From the NCBI GenBank assembly GCA_020638595.1, contig JACKIG010000011.1:62001-126000 (forward strand): 64,000 nucleotides of DNA, read 5' to 3'. Shown in pieces: positions 52,676-61,365 of the stretch; positions within the stretch are counted from its first letter, which is position 1; every line of letters starts with the position of its first letter. This DNA is from Rhodospirillaceae bacterium. Lineage in GTDB: Bacteria; Pseudomonadota; Alphaproteobacteria; DSM-16000; Inquilinaceae. Both the position numbers and the translations under genes were made by a program. The notes beneath the pieces are model-generated. The model saw nothing but the letters and a program-made list of their open reading frames with translations. It was not told the origin of the DNA and did not search any database.

Positions 52676-53493
52676 CCGAAGCGGCCGCCTGCGGGATCGA
52701 TGGCGTGGACACCGGCCTTGCCGACCCGCCGCTGCTGGTCGCCGACGGGGTCACGCGCTGGTATGGCCATCGCCTGGGCTGCCGCGACGTCTCGTTCCGG
52801 CTCTGGCCCGGCGAGGTGCTGGGCATCGTCGGCGAAAGCGGTTCGGGCAAGACGACGCTGCTGGATTGCCTGTCGGGCCGGCTGACGCCGAGCGACGGCA
52901 CCGTCACCTATCGCACCGCCGGCGGTGAGACGGTGGACATCTTCTCGCGCCCGGAGGCGGAGAGGCGCCTGCTGCAGCGCACGGAATGGGGCATCGTCCG
53001 ACAGAACCCGCGCGACGGCCTGCGTATGGGCGTTTCGGCCGGCGCGAATATCGGCGAGCGTCTGATGGCCGCCGGCGGGCGCCACTATGGCCGCATCCGC
53101 GCCCTGGCCGGGGAATGGCTGGAGCGCGTGGAGATCGACCACGACCGTCTCGACGACCGGCCGACGACGTTTTCCGGCGGCATGCAGCAGCGCTTGCAGA
53201 TCGCCCGCAACCTCGTGACCCACCCGCGCCTGGTGTTCATGGACGAGCCCACCGGCAGCCTGGACGTGTCGGTGCAGGCCCGGCTGTTGGACCTGCTGCG
53301 GGGTCTGGTGGCCCGCTTCGGCCTGGCCGCGGTGATCGTCACCCACGACCTGGCGGTCGCCCGCCTGCTGGCCCACCGGCTGATGGTGATGCAGCAGGGC
53401 GCCGTCGTGGAATCCGGGCTGACCGACCAGGTGCTGGACGACCCCCAGCATCCCTACACCCAGCTTCTCGTTTCCTCGGTGCTGCAGGCATGA
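52672..53493 (+). CDS. phnK: C-P lyase ABC-like ATPase PhnK
   Basis: A 273-aa ABC-type ATPase that docks on the C-P lyase core without acting as a transporter. From ATG 52672 it shows Walker A GESGSGKTT, signature FSGGMQQRLQIARNL and Walker B RLVFMDEPTGSLD. The ending DDPQHPYTQLLVSSVLQA is typical of PhnK and of dipeptide-transporter-type ATPases. It overlaps phnJ and phnL by 4 bp (ATGA at each junction). Confidence 0.95.
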   Translation: MTEAAACGIDGVDTGLADPPLLVADGVTRWYGHRLGCRDVSFRLWPGEVLGIVGESGSGKTTLLDCLSGRLTPSDGTVTYRTAGGETVDIFSRPEAERRLLQRTEWGIVRQNPRDGLRMGVSAGANIGERLMAAGGRHYGRIRALAGEWLERVEIDHDRLDDRPTTFSGGMQQRLQIARNLVTHPRLVFMDEPTGSLDVSVQARLLDLLRGLVARFGLAAVIVTHDLAVARLLAHRLMVMQQGAVVESGLTDQVLDDPQHPYTQLLVSSVLQA

Positions 53494-54197
53494 CGGACCG
53501 GCCGATGATGATCGCGGTGGAGGGGCTGGAGAAGACCTTCACCCTGCATGTCCAGGGCGGGGTGCGCATCCCGGTGCTGTCCGGCGTCTCGCTGTCGGTC
53601 GCGGCCGGGGAGTGCGTGGCCCTGACCGGCCCGTCGGGGTCGGGCAAGTCGTCGCTGATCAAGCTGATCTACGGCAACTACAAGGCCCAGGGTGGCCGCA
53701 TCATCGTCCGCCACCAGGGGCGGGCCGTCGACATGGCCGCGGCCCTGCCGCGGACGGTGCTGGAGGTGCGCCGGCAGACCATGGGTTATGTCAGCCAGTT
53801 CCTGCGCGTGGTGCCCAGGGTGCCGGCGGTCGACATCGTGGCGGAGCCGCTGATCGCGCTGGGCGTCGACCGCGATGCCGCACGGCACCGTGCGCGGGCC
53901 ATGCTGGCGAGCCTGAACCTGCCGGAACGCCTGTGGTCGCTGGCGCCGGCCACCTTTTCCGGAGGGGAGCAGCAGCGCGTCAACATCGCCTGCGCCCTGG
54001 TGCGCGAGCCGCCGGTCCTGCTGCTGGACGAACCGACGGCGTCGCTCGACGCCGCCAACCGGGCGGTCGTCGTGTCGCTGATCCGCGCGGCGACGGCGCG
54101 CGGCGCGGCGGTGGTCGGCATCTTCCACGACCGCGACGTCCGCGCGGACGTGGCCGACCGCGAGTTCCGCATGACAGAGGCCAGGAGGGCCGCATGA
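53490..54197 (+). CDS. phnL: C-P lyase ABC-like ATPase PhnL
   Basis: A 235-aa ABC-type ATPase that forms a second layer on PhnK in the C-P lyase assembly. Walker A is GPSGSGKSS, signature FSGGEQQRVNIACALV and Walker B VLLLDEPTASLD. The start IAVEGLEKTFTLHVQGGVRIPVL is the usual PhnL one. It overlaps phnK and the HD-domain gene by 4 bp each, so the whole operon is translationally coupled. Confidence 0.95.
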   Translation: MTDRPMMIAVEGLEKTFTLHVQGGVRIPVLSGVSLSVAAGECVALTGPSGSGKSSLIKLIYGNYKAQGGRIIVRHQGRAVDMAAALPRTVLEVRRQTMGYVSQFLRVVPRVPAVDIVAEPLIALGVDRDAARHRARAMLASLNLPERLWSLAPATFSGGEQQRVNIACALVREPPVLLLDEPTASLDAANRAVVVSLIRAATARGAAVVGIFHDRDVRADVADREFRMTEARRAA

Positions 54198-54751
54198 CGA
54201 AGCCGTCGGTCTTGATCGCGGAGGTTGAGCGCCTGTTCGCCGAGCGCGGTGCCACCGCCTATTTCGGCGAGCCGGTGACGACGGCGGCGCATTCGCTGCA
54301 ATCGGCGGCGCTGGCCGAGCGGCATGGGGCGGGGCCGGCACTGGTGGCCGCCGCCCTGCTGCACGATATCGGCCATCTTCTGCACGCACTGGGCGAGGAC
54401 GTCGCCGAACACGGCGTGGACACCCGCCACGAGGACGCGGGCGCCGACTTCCTGGCGGCGGTCTTCCCGCCCGAGGTCAGCGAACCCGTGCGCCTGCATG
54501 TGGCGGCCAAGCGCTGCCTCTGCCGGATCGAGCCGGGTTATTTCGACCGGTTGTCGCCGGCCTCCGTGCGCAGCCTGGCACTGCAAGGCGGACCGATGGC
54601 GGCGGAGGAGGCGGCCGATTTCCTGGGCGACCCCTACGGCGCGGCCGCCGTGGCGCTCAGGCGCTGGGACGACGATGCCAAGGTCCCGGGGGCCGACGTG
54701 CCGGGGCTGGCCTACTATCTTCCGCTGCTGCGGCGGCTTGCGGGCGCGTGA
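54194..54751 (+). CDS. HD-domain protein, PhnZ-like mixed-valent diiron oxygenase
   Basis: A 185-aa HD-fold protein. Beyond the HD residues (His33, His57-Asp58, His61, His79, His102, Asp near 159-161) it has Tyr23 and Glu26 in AYFGEPVTTAAH and Lys106 in LHVAAKRC. The Tyr/Glu pair and lysine mark the oxygenase branch (PhnZ, TmpB, MIOX) as opposed to HD phosphohydrolases. PhnZ cleaves hydroxylated aminoethylphosphonate with oxygen. The gene overlaps phnL by 4 bp and ends the operon. No PhnY/TmpA-type 2-oxoglutarate hydroxylase is in the window, so its substrate is open. Confidence 0.85.
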   Translation: MTKPSVLIAEVERLFAERGATAYFGEPVTTAAHSLQSAALAERHGAGPALVAAALLHDIGHLLHALGEDVAEHGVDTRHEDAGADFLAAVFPPEVSEPVRLHVAAKRCLCRIEPGYFDRLSPASVRSLALQGGPMAAEEAADFLGDPYGAAAVALRRWDDDAKVPGADVPGLAYYLPLLRRLAGA

Positions 54752-54766
54752 AGCGCCCCCCGGCTA

Positions 54767-55246
54767 TCAGCGCAGATAGGGCCGCAGCAGCCCCAGATAG
54801 GGGCGGACATGCTGCATGAAGATCACCGTCTCGTGCAGCACGGATTCCGGCGTCGGCGCTTCGACCATGTCGATGTCCCGCGACATGCACAGCCGCCGAT
54901 TGCGGCTGACCACGACCTGTGTTCCCTGCACGTCGGTCCCGAACGCCAGCAGGTCATGCAGGGTGTCACGGGCGTACGGATCCTCGACCGTATAGGGGAT
55001 CTTGCCCAGCTGGGCGAGCAGCCGCAGATGAAAGCCGTCCTTCGTCGGTCGCAGCGTGGTGCTGCACGGCGTGCCGCGCAGCAGGAAGGAATAGCGGGTC
55101 GGCCGTTCAAGGTCGCACATGGCGACCGTCTGGCCGGCCACGTTCGACAGGGCATCGAGAACGCCCAGCGTCCGGTTCGCCGTCAGGACCGCCAGCGTGC
55201 GCAGGTGAACCACCTTGATGGGCGAGGCTTGTCCGAGGGCGTTCAC
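54767..55246 (-). CDS. Hypothetical protein, 159 aa
   Basis: I do not recognise this family. It starts at GTG 55246 with GGAG six bases upstream. The predicted product is soluble with mixed alpha/beta content, no signal peptide and no membrane span. It contains LERPTRYSFLLRGTPCSTTLR and a C-terminal helix SVLHETVIFMQHVRPYLGLLRPYLR. It is convergent with the phn operon, with 15 bp between stops, and divergent from the CDP-alcohol transferase. The arrangement of a compact domain with a C-terminal helix vaguely recalls YbjN-like proteins, but the evidence is weak. Confidence 0.7.
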   Translation of the reverse strand: MNALGQASPIKVVHLRTLAVLTANRTLGVLDALSNVAGQTVAMCDLERPTRYSFLLRGTPCSTTLRPTKDGFHLRLLAQLGKIPYTVEDPYARDTLHDLLAFGTDVQGTQVVVSRNRRLCMSRDIDMVEAPTPESVLHETVIFMQHVRPYLGLLRPYLR

Positions 55247-55295
55247 GATTGCTCCGCGGTTGTGCGGGGAAAGAGAGAGGGCAAATTTCGCAGGC

Positions 55296-55313
55296 TACCG
55301 CTAATAATCGGTA
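55296..55313. promoter_or_regulatory. Inverted repeat in the divergent region at 55.3 kb
   Basis: TACCG (55296-55300) and CGGTA (55309-55313) flank an AT-rich centre CTAATAAT. The centre reads as a -10-like hexamer on both strands (TAATAA/TTATTA). It lies between the divergent 159-aa gene and the CDP-alcohol transferase and could be a shared operator or promoter core. Confidence 0.3.
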
Positions 55314-55368
55314 AAGGGCGCGCGCCGGGGGCCGACGGCACGGGCCGGCAACCGCAGCAAGGTGAGGC

Positions 55369-55977
55369 ATGCTGGATCCCATCCTGCGTCCGCTGATCGA
55401 CAAGCCGCTGGACCGGATCGGCGCCCGGCTTGCCCGGGCCGGCGTGCCGGCCGACACCGTCACCCTGGCCGGCTTCGTGGTCGGTCTGGGTGCCATGGCG
55501 GCGATGGCGGGGCAGAGCTATTGGACCGCGCTGGCGCTGATCGGCCTCAACCGCCTGCTGGACGGCCTGGACGGCGCCGTCGCCCGGCAGGGTGCGGGCA
55601 GCAGCGATTTCGGCGGCTACCTCGACATCGTGCTCGACTTCATCGTCTATTCCGGCGTGGTCTTCGCCTTCGCCCTCGGTCGGCCCGACCATGGCGTTGC
55701 CGCGGCATTCCTGGTGTTTTCGTTTGTCGGCACCGGATCGTCGTTCCTCGCCTACGCGATCATGGCGGCCAAGCGGGGCATCACGTCCGGGATGCACGGG
55801 CACAAGTCGCTGTATTTCCTGGGCGGGTTGACGGAGGGGACGGAGACCGCGCTGGTGATGGCGGCGATCTGCCTGGCACCGGGATGGTTCGACTGGATCG
55901 CCGTCGGTTTCGGTGCCGCCTGCTGGTTGACGACGCTGGGCCGCATCCTGGCGGCCCGCGCCGCCTTCCGCCGGTAG
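55369..55977 (+). CDS. CDP-alcohol phosphatidyltransferase family protein
   Basis: A 202-aa inner-membrane enzyme of phospholipid synthesis that moves a phosphatidyl or similar group from a CDP-alcohol. The full catalytic motif D-G-x2-A-R-x8-G-x3-D-x3-D appears as DGLDGAVARQ followed by GGYLDIVLD. Five or six hydrophobic spans follow. The length of about 200 aa suits phosphatidylglycerophosphate- or phosphatidylinositolphosphate-type synthases; the exact alcohol is not determined. It is convergent with the RND pump gene, 10 bp away. Confidence 0.9.
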   Translation: MLDPILRPLIDKPLDRIGARLARAGVPADTVTLAGFVVGLGAMAAMAGQSYWTALALIGLNRLLDGLDGAVARQGAGSSDFGGYLDIVLDFIVYSGVVFAFALGRPDHGVAAAFLVFSFVGTGSSFLAYAIMAAKRGITSGMHGHKSLYFLGGLTEGTETALVMAAICLAPGWFDWIAVGFGAACWLTTLGRILAARAAFRR

Positions 55978-55987
55978 GGGGGCCGCG

Positions 55988-58900
55988 CTATTCCGCCGCG
56001 TGGGCGGGGCGGTGGGCGGGACCCTCGGCCTCGTCCCGCGGGGGCGCGTCGTCTGCCGGAACGGCGGGCCGGCGCACCCGGCGGCGCAGCCGCCACGCGT
56101 GGACATTGGCCCGGACCATCAGCGCGCAGGGCGTGACCACCAGCGTCAAGACGGTCGCGAAGCTCAGGCCGAAGACGATGGCCGTCGCCAGGCTCATCCA
56201 CCACTGGGTCGACGGCGCGCCGACCGTGACCTCGCGTGCGACGAAGTCGATGTTCGTCTGCAACACCATCGGCATCAGTCCGAGGATGGTGGTCACGGTG
56301 GTCAGCAGCACCGGGCGCAGGCGCTGGGCGCCGGTGCGCAGGATGGCATCCAGCTGCGTCGGCGCGGTCTTCGACAGGCGATCGAAGGTGTCGATCAGCA
56401 CGATGTTGTTGTTCACGACGATGCCGGCCAGCGCGATCACCCCGATCCCCGTCATGACGATGCCGAAGGGCTGTGCCGTCACCATCAGGCCGATCAGCAC
56501 GCCGACGGTGGACATGATCACCGCGGTCAGGATCAGGAAGGCGCTGTAGAAGCTGTTGAACTGCGTGACCAGGATGATCGCCATGATGAACAGGGCGACG
56601 ATGAAGGCCTTGCCCAGGAAATCGGCCGCGGCCTTCTGTTCCTCGTCCTCGCCCTTGAAGCCGTAGGACACGGCCGGGTCGATATGGCCGCTATCCAGCC
56701 AGGCGCGGATCTGCTGGACCATCGCATCGGCAAGAACGCCGGGTGCCACATCGGCCTGCACGGTCATCACCCGGCGGCCGTCGGTGCGGTTCAAGGTGCC
56801 GACGGCGGGCTCGGGCGTGCGGGTGACGAAGCTTGAGATGGGGATGGCATCGCCGCCGGCGACGATGCGGATGTCGTCAAGCTGGTCGAGGCTGCGCCAC
56901 GCTTCGGGGTAGCGCACGACGATGTCGATCTCGTCGTCGCTGTCGTCGGGCCGGTATTCCCCGACCTCCAGCCCGTTGGTCACGAGCTTGATGGCGTTGC
57001 CGATCGCAGTGACGTCCAGGCCGAATTTGGCCGCCTGGGCGCGGTCGACGGCAAGGCGCCATTCGATCCCGGGTATGGGCCGGCTGTCCTCGATATCGAC
57101 CAGGCCGTCCAGCCCTTCCATGTATTCCCGCAATGCTGCCACGGCGGCCGGCAGCAGGTCCGGGTCGCGGGCGCTCAGCTCCACCTGCACCGGCTTGCCG
57201 ACGGGCGGGCCCATGTCGGGCTCGCGCGTTTCCACCCGGATGCCGGCAAGGCCGGCGGTCGCCGCGCGGATATCGGCAAGGATCGCATCGGCGGAGCGGC
57301 GATGGCCCCATTCCTTCAGCTCGATCAGGATCTGGCCGATGACATCCTCGGCCACGTCCTGGCCGCCGCTGCCGGCGGCACCGGTGCGCGTATAGACGCT
57401 GTCGAATTCGTCGCCGAAGGCAAGAACGCGCGTTTCCACCTCCCGCACCAGGGCATCCTGTTCCCACACCGACAGGTTGCCGCGGGCATGGACCAGGACG
57501 ATCGCCTGCTGGGGCTCGACCTCCGGGAAGAACTCCACCCCCCGGCCGTGGGTGGCGAAGAACCACCACGCACCCACCAGTGCCATGGCCGAGGCGACCA
57601 GCACCAGGATCGGGCGGCGCAGGGCGACCGACAGGGTGCGCACATAGGCGCCCGTCAGGCCGCCCAGTTCGCGCAGGTCGCCGCCTTCGTCGGCCGCCAG
57701 CGCGGTCAGCCGGCTGGACCCCGGCGCGGCCGGACGGCCGAACTGCGCCCCCAGCGTCGGCACGAAGACCAGCGCCATCAACAGCGATGCCGTCAGCGTG
57801 GCCATCAGGGTGATCGGCAGGAAGCGCATGAACTCGCCGACCACCCCCGGCCAGAACAGCAGCGGCAGGAACGCCGCCAGGGTCGTCGCCGTCGAAGCGG
57901 TGATCGGCCAGGCCATCCGCGTTGCGGCCAGCCCATAGGCCTCGCGCCGCGACAGCCCCTCGGCCATCTTGCGGTCGGCGTATTCGGTGACGACGATGGC
58001 CCCGTCGACCAGCATGCCGACGGCAAGGATCAGCGAGAACAGCACGACCACGTTGACGGTCAGGCCCATCACCGCCAGCACCATCAGCCCCGCCAGGAAC
58101 GATCCCGGGATGGCGACGCCGACCAGGCCGGCCGACCGCAGGCCGAGCGCCCCGACGATGACGATCATCACCAGCAGGATGGCGCTGATGACGTTGTTCT
58201 GCAGATCCGTCAGCATGGTGCGGATCTCGGTCGATTGGTCCTGGCTGAAGGTCACGGAGACGGCGCCGGGCCAGACCGCGCTTTCATCGGCAACGGCCGC
58301 GCGGACGGCGGCAATGGTCTCGATGACGTTCTCGCCCGTCCGTTTCGACACCTCCAGCACCACGGCCGGCTGGCCGTCGATCCGTGCGAAGCCGGCGGGG
58401 TCCTTGAACGTCCGCCGCACGCCGGCGACGTCGCCGATGGTGACGACCGCATCGCCGTCGACGCTGACCGGCAGGTCCAGGATATCGCGCAGGGATTCGA
58501 ACAGCCCCGGCACCTTGACGGAAAACCGGCCGAGGCCGGTGTCCAGGTTGCCGGCCGCCACCAGGCGGTTGGACCGCGAGACCCGCTCGATCACCTCGGC
58601 GGCATTCAGGCCATAGCTTTCCACCAGGATCGGGTCGATGACCAGTTCCACGACCTCGTCCCGGTTGCCGCCGATGGCGACCTCCAGCACGCTGGGGATC
58701 GTCTCCAGCCGGTCGCGGAGCCTGCGGCCCAGGCGCACCAGCGTGCGCTCGGGCACGTCGCCCGACAGGGTGACGACGATGACGGGAAACAGGCTGAAAT
58801 TGACCTCATGCACCGTCGGCTCGTCGACCTCGTCGGGCAGGTCCGGGCGGACAAGGTCGACGGCCTCGCGCACGTCGGTCAGGGCGCGGTCGACGTCGAA

Positions 58901-59197
58901 GCCCGCGTCGAATTCCATCACGACGTTGGCCCCGCCTTCGTAGGCCGAGGCCGTCATCTCCTTCACGCCTTCGATGCTGCGCAGTTCCTCCTCCATCGGG
59001 CGGACGAGCAGGCGCTCGGCGTCCTCCGGCGAGATGCCGTCCAGGCTCATCGACACATAGATGATGGGGATGTTGATGTCGGGATTGCTCTCCTTCGGGA
59101 TGGTCACATAGGCATAGGTGCCGGCCACCAGGATCAGGACAAGCGTCAGGATCACCGTGCGCGACCGGCCGAGCGCGGCGTTGATCAGCGGCGTCAT
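55988..59197 (-). CDS. RND-family efflux permease (AcrB-like)
   Basis: A 1069-aa inner-membrane proton antiporter subunit with twelve spans in two repeats, each followed by a large periplasmic loop. Recognisable segments are PLINAALGRSRTVILTLVLI at the N-terminus, DGAIVVTEYADRKMAEGLSR with the proton-relay Asp region in TM4, and GIVVNNNIVLIDTFDRL in the second half. Lack of the standard hydrophobic aromatic pocket sequence cannot be judged here. The first base pairs overlap the adaptor gene by 4 bp. A heavy-metal type is less likely; a drug or lipid substrate is plausible. No outer-membrane TolC-type gene is adjacent. Confidence 0.94.
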   Translation of the reverse strand: MTPLINAALGRSRTVILTLVLILVAGTYAYVTIPKESNPDINIPIIYVSMSLDGISPEDAERLLVRPMEEELRSIEGVKEMTASAYEGGANVVMEFDAGFDVDRALTDVREAVDLVRPDLPDEVDEPTVHEVNFSLFPVIVVTLSGDVPERTLVRLGRRLRDRLETIPSVLEVAIGGNRDEVVELVIDPILVESYGLNAAEVIERVSRSNRLVAAGNLDTGLGRFSVKVPGLFESLRDILDLPVSVDGDAVVTIGDVAGVRRTFKDPAGFARIDGQPAVVLEVSKRTGENVIETIAAVRAAVADESAVWPGAVSVTFSQDQSTEIRTMLTDLQNNVISAILLVMIVIVGALGLRSAGLVGVAIPGSFLAGLMVLAVMGLTVNVVVLFSLILAVGMLVDGAIVVTEYADRKMAEGLSRREAYGLAATRMAWPITASTATTLAAFLPLLFWPGVVGEFMRFLPITLMATLTASLLMALVFVPTLGAQFGRPAAPGSSRLTALAADEGGDLRELGGLTGAYVRTLSVALRRPILVLVASAMALVGAWWFFATHGRGVEFFPEVEPQQAIVLVHARGNLSVWEQDALVREVETRVLAFGDEFDSVYTRTGAAGSGGQDVAEDVIGQILIELKEWGHRRSADAILADIRAATAGLAGIRVETREPDMGPPVGKPVQVELSARDPDLLPAAVAALREYMEGLDGLVDIEDSRPIPGIEWRLAVDRAQAAKFGLDVTAIGNAIKLVTNGLEVGEYRPDDSDDEIDIVVRYPEAWRSLDQLDDIRIVAGGDAIPISSFVTRTPEPAVGTLNRTDGRRVMTVQADVAPGVLADAMVQQIRAWLDSGHIDPAVSYGFKGEDEEQKAAADFLGKAFIVALFIMAIILVTQFNSFYSAFLILTAVIMSTVGVLIGLMVTAQPFGIVMTGIGVIALAGIVVNNNIVLIDTFDRLSKTAPTQLDAILRTGAQRLRPVLLTTVTTILGLMPMVLQTNIDFVAREVTVGAPSTQWWMSLATAIVFGLSFATVLTLVVTPCALMVRANVHAWRLRRRVRRPAVPADDAPPRDEAEGPAHRPAHAAE

Positions 59198-60282
59198 GAC
59201 ACCGGGCGCCCGGCGGCGTCCGCGGTCTCGGCCACCGGCTCGACCAGCTGACCGGGGATGACGAATTCCTGCCCGACGGTGATCAGCAGCACCCGGTCCG
59301 GCAAGCCGCCGAGCCAGACGCCCTGCGGGTCGTCGCCCAGGATCTCCACCGGCAGGAACTGCACCCGGTTGTCCGGCCCCAGCGCCTTGACGCCCAGCGT
59401 GCCGTCATCCGCCAGCGTCAGCACCGAGGGGCTTTGCAGGTGAGCGCGGACCTCGGCCAGCGGTACGTGCAGCTCCGCCGTCAGGCCTTCGATGATGCGG
59501 TTGTCCGCATTCGCGACCTCGACCTCGACGGCGAAGGTGCGCGTCGCGCCGTCCGCCGTTGCGCCGACATAGGTGACGGCCCCGGTCTGCCATTCGCCGT
59601 CGAGCAGGCGCGCGCGCGCCGGGGCGCCCAGGGTGATCTCGCCGACATGCCGTTCGGAGACCTGGGCTGCGATGCGGATCGGATCCAGGTCGACCAGTGT
59701 GGCGACGGCATCGCCGATGTCGATGTAGTCGCCGACTTCGACCATCCGGTCGTCGACGATGCCGGCGAAGGGGGCGCGGATCTCCAGCCGGGCGACCTCG
59801 ATCTCGGCCAGGGAGAGCTGGGCGCGCGCCTCGGTCAGCAGGGCGTCGGCCCCGGCCAGGTCGGTATCGGCGGAATAGCCACGCTGGTTGAGCTGGGCGG
59901 CGGCGTTGTATTGGATCTCGCGCTGCCGCACCAGCGCGCGGGCGAAGTCAACCCGCGCCTGGCGGTCGTTGACGGCGATGCGGACCAGGACCTGGTCGGC
60001 GGCCACGCTCTCGCCACGCTCCACCAGGACTTCGGCGATGCGGCCGTTCTGTTCGGCCCGGATCGACACGGACCGGTCGGCGAGCGTGCGCCCGCGCACC
60101 GTCAGGTCGCTGACCATGGGCTGCGCCTCGATCTCGACGAACCGCACCGAGGGCAGGGGCGCGCGGTGTTCGGCCGCCTCCTCGGTCTGCTGGCCGCCAT
60201 CGCTGCCCAGCAGCTGCCCCGAGGCGACCCACGCCGTGGCCGCCACCGCAATCACCCCGGCAATGATCCAAGACCGTCGCAT
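59194..60282 (-). CDS. RND efflux periplasmic adaptor (membrane fusion protein)
   Basis: A 362-aa adaptor linking the RND pump to an outer-membrane channel. ATG 60282 has AAGGAAG upstream; a longer TTG start at 60303 is less likely. An N-terminal anchor (WIIAGVIAVAATAWVASG) precedes the lipoyl/hairpin region (VRGRTLADRSVSIRAEQNGRIAEVLVERGESV), a short coiled-coil hairpin (about 115-150) and beta-barrel domain. It is cotranscribed with the permease and follows the PadR gene by 73 bp. Confidence 0.93.
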   Translation of the reverse strand: MRRSWIIAGVIAVAATAWVASGQLLGSDGGQQTEEAAEHRAPLPSVRFVEIEAQPMVSDLTVRGRTLADRSVSIRAEQNGRIAEVLVERGESVAADQVLVRIAVNDRQARVDFARALVRQREIQYNAAAQLNQRGYSADTDLAGADALLTEARAQLSLAEIEVARLEIRAPFAGIVDDRMVEVGDYIDIGDAVATLVDLDPIRIAAQVSERHVGEITLGAPARARLLDGEWQTGAVTYVGATADGATRTFAVEVEVANADNRIIEGLTAELHVPLAEVRAHLQSPSVLTLADDGTLGVKALGPDNRVQFLPVEILGDDPQGVWLGGLPDRVLLITVGQEFVIPGQLVEPVAETADAAGRPVS

Positions 60283-60355
60283 CGACGAACGCTTCCTTGC
60301 CAATTCGATCGGCCACCCCTGGGCCCGGGCGGGATCCGCAGGCCTGGGGGGCCGT

Positions 60356-60892
60356 CTATTCCGCGACCTGCCGCCGGATCAGGGTGCCCAGCAGCTCATG
60401 GTGGCTGTTCTCCAGGAAACCGATCGCCGCCTCGTGCATCGCAATGCTGTAGCGGTGAACGAAGTCCTCCGTCGGCCGTTCCGTCTTCTCGGCCCGCTTC
60501 TTCAGCATCGCGGCCGCGCGGCGATGATGGGCGATCCGCTCCACCAGCAGGCTGTCGACGGTACTGACGGGCAGCAGGTCGGCGAAGCACAGCACGAACA
60601 GGAAGTCGGACCGCGCCCGGTCGTCGCCCGGCGGCTCATTGACCGCCTCGAACAGCGCCTGCCGGCCGGCAGGGGTGATCCGGTAGACCTTCTTGTCCGG
60701 CCGCGAGTCCTGCTGGTGTTCGACGCAAGTCGCCAGGCCTTCGTCCGTCAGCCGTTTCAGCGCCGGATAGATCGAACCGAAGCCGGCCTGTTGGAACTGG
60801 GCAAAAGATCCGCTCTCGAACTCCTTACGGATCTGGTAGCCCGAACAGTCCGAGCGGCTCAGAACGCCCAGGCACAGCGTTTTCGCATCCAT
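60356..60892 (-). CDS. PadR-family transcriptional regulator
   Basis: A 178-aa repressor from ATG 60892 (MDAKTLCLGVLSRSDCSGYQIRKEFESG). The N-terminal winged HTH (about 5-85) has SIYPALKRLTDEGLA and DKKVYRITPAGRQALF. The C-terminal helical domain is of the long PadR (vir_act_alpha_C-like) subfamily. It is the first gene of the RND efflux operon. A perfect palindrome abutting its own promoter supports autorepression relieved by a pump substrate. Confidence 0.93.
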   Translation of the reverse strand: MDAKTLCLGVLSRSDCSGYQIRKEFESGSFAQFQQAGFGSIYPALKRLTDEGLATCVEHQQDSRPDKKVYRITPAGRQALFEAVNEPPGDDRARSDFLFVLCFADLLPVSTVDSLLVERIAHHRRAAAMLKKRAEKTERPTEDFVHRYSIAMHEAAIGFLENSHHELLGTLIRRQVAE

Positions 60893-60934
60893 TTGCTTCA
60901 ACCCATGACCGAACGAGTGGTTATCCACTTAGCC

Positions 60935-60963
60935 TATATTGCAGGTCTGTGTGCGGATGTCAA
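60935..60963 (-). promoter_or_regulatory. Sigma-70 promoter of the padR-RND operon
   Basis: On the minus strand a consensus TTGACA (60958-60963) and AATATA (60935-60940) are 17 bp apart; TATAGG two bases further is an alternative -10. The start is predicted near 60928, about 36 bp before the padR ATG. Confidence 0.7.
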
Positions 60964-60990
60964 TGAAATATATCGGAATGATATATTTCA
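60964..60990. promoter_or_regulatory. PadR operator
   Basis: A perfect 11-bp inverted repeat, TGAAATATATC (60964-60974) and GATATATTTCA (60980-60990), with spacer GGAAT. Its edge touches the -35 hexamer of the padR promoter. The ATAT-rich arms agree with known PadR sites. Confidence 0.8.
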
Positions 60991-61365
60991 ACTAGATGCA
61001 AAGGCCGATGTGCTCTGCCCGCGGGTTGGGCGGCGAGGGGACGCGGACGGCACTATGGCGCGGGATGGCTATGCCGCTCTGTGAAGCCGTTAACAATCAG
61101 CGGCGGATTTCACGCGGCGAGGGGCGGGGGGTTGTGCGGCCCCGGTCGTTGCAGGCGAAACAAAATTGGCCGGAGGTTCGCTTGGCGAACCATCCGGCCG
61201 GAAGAGTGAAGACAGGGAGGGTTTGGAGACGGTTAATTTTGTACTGCACCGCAGAATGCACAACGTTGATCTGAATCAAACACACGGCGATTCAGTGAAA
61301 TTCCCGGACCCCCGCGATGTTGCACTGCCGTATCGGCCCGGGCAGCGCCGACGTTGCAGCGTCCG
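60991..61365. other. Gene-free region between padR promoter and metC-like gene
   Basis: A 375-bp stretch without a credible coding frame. It holds the 3' end and terminator of the metC-like gene (61160-61199). The remainder, including the AT-richer segment 61230-61300, shows no repeat or conserved motif I can name. Confidence 0.5.
61160..61199 (-). terminator. Intrinsic terminator of the metC-like gene
   Basis: GGCCGGA/GGTTCGC (61168-61181) pairs with GCGAACC/ATCCGGCC (61185-61199), with one bulged base and a TTG loop. On the minus strand the stem is followed by AATTTTGTTT (61158-61167). It lies about 170 bp after the metC-like stop. Confidence 0.6.
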
